NCBI GenBank assembly: GCA_034509425.1
Contig: JAVTVJ010000220.1
Location: forward strand, 3,541,501-3,605,500
Source of the DNA: Eopsaltria australis
Lineage: Eukaryota; Chordata; Aves; Passeriformes; Petroicidae
Direction of reading: 5' to 3'
DNA length: 64,000 nt
Position numbers and translations under genes: made by a program. Positions 58,101 to 64,000 of this stretch are shown piece after piece; the first letter of the stretch is position 1; each line of letters starts with the position of its first letter. The notes under the pieces are model-generated. The model saw nothing but the letters and a program-made list of their open reading frames with translations. It did no database searches and had not been told where the DNA came from.

Positions 58101-58839
58101 AGACTAAGAGACAGTAAGTAAATAAGCAAGCTGTGGCATTTGCAATCTCTTGTAGTTTTATTTAAAGTGACTGCCTGTGCTCAAAATGCTTGTGTGGGTA
58201 TTAAAAACACAAAGAGAAAAGCGTGTATCCTTGATCTGATACTGCCCAAGGCAGCTTCAGGGTATGGCCCATTTAATGCCATTGAGCAGTCCATTGAACA
58301 GTTAAGAACCCACCAGAAACAGTAACTGCCTGCTTTCCTCCTGAACACTCACATGAACCAACACATTCCAAACCCTCTCTGTTGCTGGCCTCCGGATTTC
58401 TCCTTTGGAGCTGTGTCCATGCTGGCTCCTGGTCCCGCAGGGAGTTGTTTCCCACTGCCCTTGCACAGGAGCAGTGAAAGGCACATGGGCTCCCTCCCTC
58501 AGCTGGGGTCTTGTTCAAAAGTGCCTCCCCTCCAAGGAAAAGCCCAGTTTCCTGTGGTTTCCTGGGCTGTAGGTGGGATGTAGCTGGAGAATCGGGGAAT
58601 ATTTACTGCATCAGCAGGTAGCCCATGACACAGCATTTCACAACATCAACTCGCTTTCCTGAGCTCTCGTGTGCTGTGCTCATGATAAAACTGCCCTGGA
58701 GTGAACATACAATGAGATTTCACTGCTGAATGAGTGAGGGATGCAGTGGGAAAAGAACACTGCTCTGACCGAGCTGGGAAACACTGGGCAGGAGGGCTGG
58801 GGTATGGTTTTCTCTACTCTTATTAATACCAGGAGCCGA

Positions 58840-59260
58840 GACTTTTTCTGCTTCGCTTTTGTGCCAAGGTTACAGCTACGTGTTAACCTTCATCAGTCCT
58901 TCTGATGATAACAGTGAAAGCAAAATACCATTAAAATTATCTTCCTATATGTTTAAACCACTCTGGCACTTTTCCAGGCAGTGTTTGTGCCCCTGTTTAT
59001 GCCGCAGACCCTGGTGACCCTGGAATACTTTTATTTACGACAGCATAAGCATCATTTCCATGGCAACATGCTTTTCAAGCTGCAGATTGAGGATTGCAAT
59101 TTCCTGAGCAATAGAAGAAGCAATGGTGGATTTTTTTATTTTTTCCTAATCAGCTAGTAGCAACTTTCATGTGCAAAACGACCAGCCACGACAAATCAGT
59201 TAAAAGCTACATTATCATCAAGGCAATTTGAAAGCTCAGCATGGTTAGCCTAAAAATAAA
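58840..59260. promoter_or_regulatory. Possible conserved regulatory element
   Basis: A stretch free of recognisable repeats and long frames but dense in known factor cores: TTTATTTACGAC (Hox-type) at about 59029-59040, and TTTCCATGGCAAC (59055-59067), whose reverse complement GTTGCCATGGAAA is close to the RFX X-box. The call rests on texture and motifs only. No alignment was available, so confidence is low. Confidence 0.25.
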
Positions 59261-59559
59261 AGAGAGTTAGATCCAGTTGTTTAATGGAAATGGAGATGGT
59301 GTGGTGATATCCTCACTGCTGCTCTGGTAAATTGGCTTCAACGTGCTCTGCAATGCTGCCTAACGGGGAGCAGAGCAGTTCACTGCAGTGACACATTATT
59401 TACAGGAAGACTGGGACAGTTATAATCCTATATGGCTTCAGACAATGCTTTCCCATACTAGAGGAGATGACAAAGCCTGTTTGAAAACAGTCCAAGCTAT
59501 CAACAAAAGAATGTTATTAACAGAGATGTTGGTCAGCAGCTCATGTGAAACTGCACTTG

Positions 59560-59583
59560 GTGCTCTCTGCCTTCAGAGAGCAC
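59560..59583. repeat. Perfect 10-bp hairpin with 4-nt loop
   Basis: GTGCTCTCTG-CCTT-CAGAGAGCAC: the arms are exact reverse complements and can be extended by a G-T pair. It is too short for a microRNA precursor on its own. It is not within a recognised repeat. Confidence 0.85.
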
Positions 59584-60654
59584 TGGGGTGGAGCTGCTCC
59601 CTGGGATGGAACAGCCTCCAGCACAGCCCTGGGGACAGAAACACAGAACTGACATGGGGAAACATTCAGCAGTGCCACAGCACTGCTTCCCTCCCCGGAG
59701 TAAGTCTTCAACAGTGGTTAAGTGCAGTCACTCCACAAAGAGGATCACTGAGGGGCAGAAAGATGCAATGATGTGCCCAGGGTGCTCCCTGAAGTCCCAG
59801 GACACCATCCTGTCCACCAGGGGCCATGACTCATCTATCAGAGTGGGGTGTTTGAAGGCTGGAGCTGTCCCCTGCTCAGCCAGCTTGGTGCCCAGCACTG
59901 CTGGGAGCATCACTGCTCGCTGGAGAGCAGCACTTTTCACAGCTGCTCTTCTCACCAGCTCTCACTGGCAGAAAATTTGCACTAAAAATACTGCCTGAAG
60001 AAATTCAGAAAAAGGTGAGGACTTTCTTTCCTGTTAGATTGCTCTTGAGAGCAAAGAAGTCTCATTTCATACCCAGGCAGGATTTGATGCTGCCCAGGCC
60101 AAGCCCAGGGAGCTGCCATGTACAAGGATGGGTGTACTGAGCAGCACTGCTTCACACCTCTGTATTATCAGTTACTCATGTCTCTGAGTTCCATGTTAGA
60201 CCTTAGTGGTGACACTACAGAATTATCAGAGACAAATTTCTAAATCACAGTAAAAATAACTGTCACTGCTGGGTGTTTCCCCCCCCCCCCAAGTTTTTTT
60301 TGGGGTGACAGGTAAATAAATATTAAACAGCATTCTGTAATGGTAAAAACACACTCTACTTGATAAAAAACACATTCACACTGATTTGCTTTGGGCCTCC
60401 AGCAGTTTTGGTGCTAAACTTCCACTGGTTTTGAAAGAATTAGGGCAGCAGAGGTGCCTCAGGTTCAGGGGACCCCACATCTTGTGAGGTACAGCTGGCC
60501 ATTAACTCTCCTGGCAGAAGCTGAGGAGATGCTGCTTTCCAGCACCAGCTTGTCCATGGCAGGGCCTGGTGAAGTGCTCTGGGGTGTGAGCTGTTGGACT
60601 GAGCCCACTGCAGAGCTCAATGTCAGAGCTTCCAGGACATCAGGAGCTGCAAGG

Positions 60655-60717
60655 AGCCCTGGACTAGGTGACATTAAAAGTTCCCATCAATCCAAACCAT
60701 TCTGTGATTCCATGACT
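60655..60717 (+). mobile_element. CR1 LINE terminal tail
   Basis: 'tggactaggtgacattaaaa', 'gttcccatcaatccaaacca' and 'ttctgtgattccatga' match the CR1 3' end ('ggactagatgacctttaaaggtcccttccaacccaaaccattctatgattctatga'). The upstream 200 bp may be a degraded continuation but could not be matched with confidence. Confidence 0.85.
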
Positions 60718-63700
60718 AAAGCCACTGCATATTGACAAGAAATGCCAGCCACAGCATCCCAGCACCCTCCTCCCTTTGAAGTTGGTTGTCAGACTTGATT
60801 TGGAGTCTGGGCACCTGGGATAGGAGCTCAGGCAGCCACAAAGCACGTTCTGCCCCAGGGGGAGAGCTCACCCTCATGCTGGCTGGCGATGGGAGAGCAG
60901 GAAGGGTTTGCAGCCCTGAGCTCTCATGGTTTAGACTTGAACTTGGAACTGTTTGTTTTTGCTACGCCACCCCTTCCGCCCTAGTTAATAGTCAACTTTG
61001 AAACCCAGCTTTCTGTCCCATGTTTGATTTACATTTCAAATGCAGGGCCAGCAGGGCAGGCTGTCTAAATCACTTGTCAGCACAAGGGGAGGAGGTGACA
61101 CAGTGGGAGGAAAAAGTGAGACGCGGCTGTGGCCTAGTATAAACGTTCAGGCAGCTGGGCAAAGCTGTTACCAGGAGAGTCCCCAGCAAGCGACAAATGC
61201 TCACCTTGCCCAAAGGATGGGGTCTAACCCAGGCACCACACAGGGACCAGCTTGTCTCCTTTGATTTACGCTCCATTCCTCCAGCTCTACAACCCTGCAT
61301 CCTGTTTTCCTTCTCCTCTGCAGCTGTACGTGGAGGTGAGGGCTCAAAAAGAACCAGCCAGAGGAGTTTCTTTTGAAACCAAAAATAGCCTGTCATGATT
61401 TTACTATTTTTTTTTTTTTTTGGTCAGCATGTCGCAATCCTAAATTTATCACTGAATTGGCATACAGGAAACCTCTGTAATCGCCAGTTGGAGGGCACAG
61501 GGCAGAGCGAGTTCACCGGCCACTCTCGAAAACTGTCTGGCTGGAAATATCATTTTCAGCTGCTCTTTGATGAGGTAACATCAAGGAGCAGAGCAGAGCA
61601 CACACTACCCGGGCCACTGCCAAATGGTTTGCAGGGCCAGTCAATGCCGCATTGAGGAAAGGGAAACATTTGCAAAATCGGTCAAAAACGAATTAGATGT
61701 GTTTTAAAGTAATTCCTGTGCAGACTGTTTACTTGGAATGGCACAAATATGATCAGGCTGTCCTGAGAAACCTTCTCAGGCTTGACCTGATGGATGTGGT
61801 GATGCCTAATCCTGCCCTGATGCTGCTGCCTGGAGTTGTGCTGTGCGTGTCCCGACAGCTCATCAGCAGAGTCCTGCTGGCTGCCACACGCTGCCCTGAC
61901 GCGTTCGTGCAGCAGGACAAACCCTTCCTTTCATCTTTTAAAATTAAACACGAGATCCTTGGGCTGCAGAAGGAGCAGCCAGCCCCTCGTGGAGATGGCA
62001 GGTGGAGGAGCCAGTGTGGAGGCACAGCCCAGCACCATCAGAGGCTGGTGAGAGCATCGTGCCTCTCCAGTGAGCCCACATTCGCCCCAGCTTCCCAAGA
62101 TTTCGCTGGAAATAGCTACCTCTGTTTCTTGCTAGCATGTTAAAGACTACCTGCCAGGTTCAGCTGATGTAAATCCCCATAAATTCGTTCACCGGCCTTA
62201 TTCCCGGAGAACTGCTGCTTAATGCTCTGTTTCTTCATAGCTGCAATTTCTCTCAGTTTATTTTAACGTGGTACCTTGCTCTCACTTTCACCACACACAT
62301 CCTCTGTATTGCCAAAAAGGCACTGATGAACATGAGCTGTGTTACCAGAAATCACATTCCTGTTTCTGTTCCTTGGCTCATTTCTCCCTCATTTCCCTTT
62401 GCCTTCCTATTTTAAGACTGCATGCATGACATACCTGTCAGCTAGATCCACTCAAATATTTATCCAGTAATTTAATCAGTGAATTTTATGGTACATTGCT
62501 AACTACATTGATGATTTTCTCCTCATTCACGTAGCTTGGGTTGTGGTGTGTCAGGGAGCTGCAGGGCTGCAGGTTCACAGGGTCTATGAAGTCAGAAAAG
62601 TTTATAAACCATAAAAAATTTCTCCTTTTTTCCTTGCAGCCCTGACACCTGTGAGGAGCCCTGGCTGTGTGCTGTGCTGAGGGGAAGGGGAAAGCTCTGG
62701 AGCCTTGCTGGGACTTGGGCATCAATGTGACCCCACATCAGCCTCAGCTGAGGCCAACTGCCAGCACATGCTGAGCGAAAAGCAAACAGAAAAGGGGCAG
62801 AGTCCACTGTAACTGGGAGTGAGGGATTTTACCTTTAAATTTCAGAGCACACCCCCTTTTTTCACTCCCTGCTTAATCCCCACTCATTGAGGAGACAGAA
62901 ACTGGTCCTTCGTAGGGAGCTATTCCCCCCAGAGAAAGATCTTAAGCCAATCCCAGCTTCCAGGCTAGAACAGCTTTGGGGGATACACCAAACCTCCAGG
63001 CTGTGCTCTTGAAGCCTACCATGACCCCAGGCTGGAGCTCCCCAGAGCCAGGCACCATGGCTGAGCACCCCAAAACCACCCTGCTCTGAGCCCCAGGGCT
63101 GGTTAACCCTGGCCTCTGTGGTTTGGCCAGTCAGCCCTTTCCTCACCTCCAAACGGGGCCTCAAAGAAAGGGAGGAGTGAGAAGTAGCACCCTTTTATAG
63201 TGTGAGTAATGGCTCAGCAATATGCTGCCCCGGGGCAAGGTATGCTCCACACACCGGGATTTCAAAAGAGGTTAAAAAAAAAAAAAGCAAAGAAGGAATG
63301 AGGAACTAACTCAACACACCCTGTAGGTAGGTTCTGGCTTCCCAGGGCAGAATTAGAGTACAAACTTCCAAACTGTGCTTAAAGTGTTATAAACAGCTTT
63401 TCCTTTTTCTTTTGCCCCTTCCCCAACCTGAGCCTCTGTTTTTTCAGAGGATAATGCTCTACCTCGACAGGATGAGAGAGATGTTGTATATGTGTAGATA
63501 GAGACACTTTATCACCCATTTCCATTAATAGCTATTAAGAATAGGGATAGAAATGATAATCTCCCTCTGTTGCATCCTGTGCCCAGTCTCCAGGAATCCT
63601 GTTACTCAATGTTTGAAACATCCTCTGGAGGATGGATGGATGTAGCTGCCCCCACTCATTCCTGGCTCTGGAAGCAGCAGCACACCCAGAGCTCTGCTCA

Positions 63701-64000
63701 CCACAAGCCCTGGATTTGGCTACAGAGCTCCAGGCATTTGCTGAAGGGCTTTGCTGGGCTGGTGTGCTTGATATCTTGCAGGATAGGGTAGGAAGGCAGT
63801 GGGAGATTAAGGATTTTATTGTGTTCCCAGGAAAGCTCAGTGCAGAGTTTCATTGATTTGTGTGGAAGAGAAGCTGACCCTCATAGTTTGCACAGCTGGG
63901 AAAGAAGCCTGGGTGATCCCAGTGTCCTGTCCCTTCCTCTAACCATCAGGCTACACTTCTTGGAGAAATATGGGACACGGGGGAATTCACATTGTCTTCC

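Larger units (their letters stand above)
42936..64000. other. Intergenic downstream of PDGFA, no gene recognised
   Basis: About 21 kb with no supportable coding exon on either strand. The longest open frames (156 and 159 codons) lack family motifs or splice context that would convince me. It contains the hairpin element at 43671, MIR-like relics at 45641 and 55101, a palindrome at 48001, a hairpin at 59560, a CR1 tail at 60655 and assorted simple repeats: poly-C at 60279-60290, GA at 51419-51433 and TA at 57168-57184. A lncRNA could be hidden here. Confidence 0.5.

Noticed and set aside
61321..61335. Tiny exon-like unit: 'ctcctctgcag' acceptor followed 15 nt later by 'gaggtgagg' donor
   Set aside because: Fifteen nucleotides with no neighbouring exons of a recognisable gene. 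Acceptor- and donor-like strings of this quality occur often by chance.

Overview
This is vertebrate genomic DNA, most likely from a bird. The basis is a split gene with long introns and GT-AG junctions, a CpG-island promoter, and several interspersed repeats with the typical CR1 (chicken repeat 1) tail that ends in ATTCTATG-like octamers. CR1 is also common in turtles and crocodilians, so 'bird' is a strong inference and not proof. No bacterial, phage, CRISPR or intact viral feature was seen.

One protein-coding gene is clearly present: PDGFA, the platelet-derived growth factor A chain, on the + strand. It runs from a promoter near 19.15 kb to a probable polyadenylation site near 42.9 kb. All seven exons were located. 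Coding starts at 20067. Exons 1 to 5 are shared. Exon 6 (39446-39528) carries the basic, matrix-retention C-terminus with stop TAA at 39499-39501. If exon 6 is skipped, exon 7 adds Asp-Val-Arg and stop TGA at 40759-40761. The two predicted precursors are 211 and 196 residues, the same lengths as the human long and short forms. The signal peptide, RRKR furin site, all eight cystine-knot cysteines, the Asn-134 glycosylation site and the basic receptor-binding loop are intact.

Layout: 1-18.2 kb is intergenic DNA upstream of PDGFA, with three CR1 fragments, a 44-bp minisatellite and a CA repeat. A CpG island lies at about 18.24-21.64 kb and contains the promoter (GC boxes plus a TATA-like element), a leader of about 850 nt with four short upstream ORFs, and exons 1 and 2. 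From 21.4 to 42.9 kb lie large introns, exons 3-7 and a 3' UTR of about 2.2 kb. From 42.9 to 64 kb no gene could be recognised; this part holds a hairpin MITE-like element, MIR-like relics, a CR1 tail and one stretch that may be regulatory.

The main points for follow-up are: an uORF array whose last member ends in an AUGA overlap with the PDGFA start codon; a strong-looking splice donor inside exon 6 that would give a third, in-frame C-terminus; a perfect 12-bp hairpin made of inverted GATA motifs in intron 4; and a large third-position GC contrast between exon 4 and its neighbours. No wholly new biological system was found.
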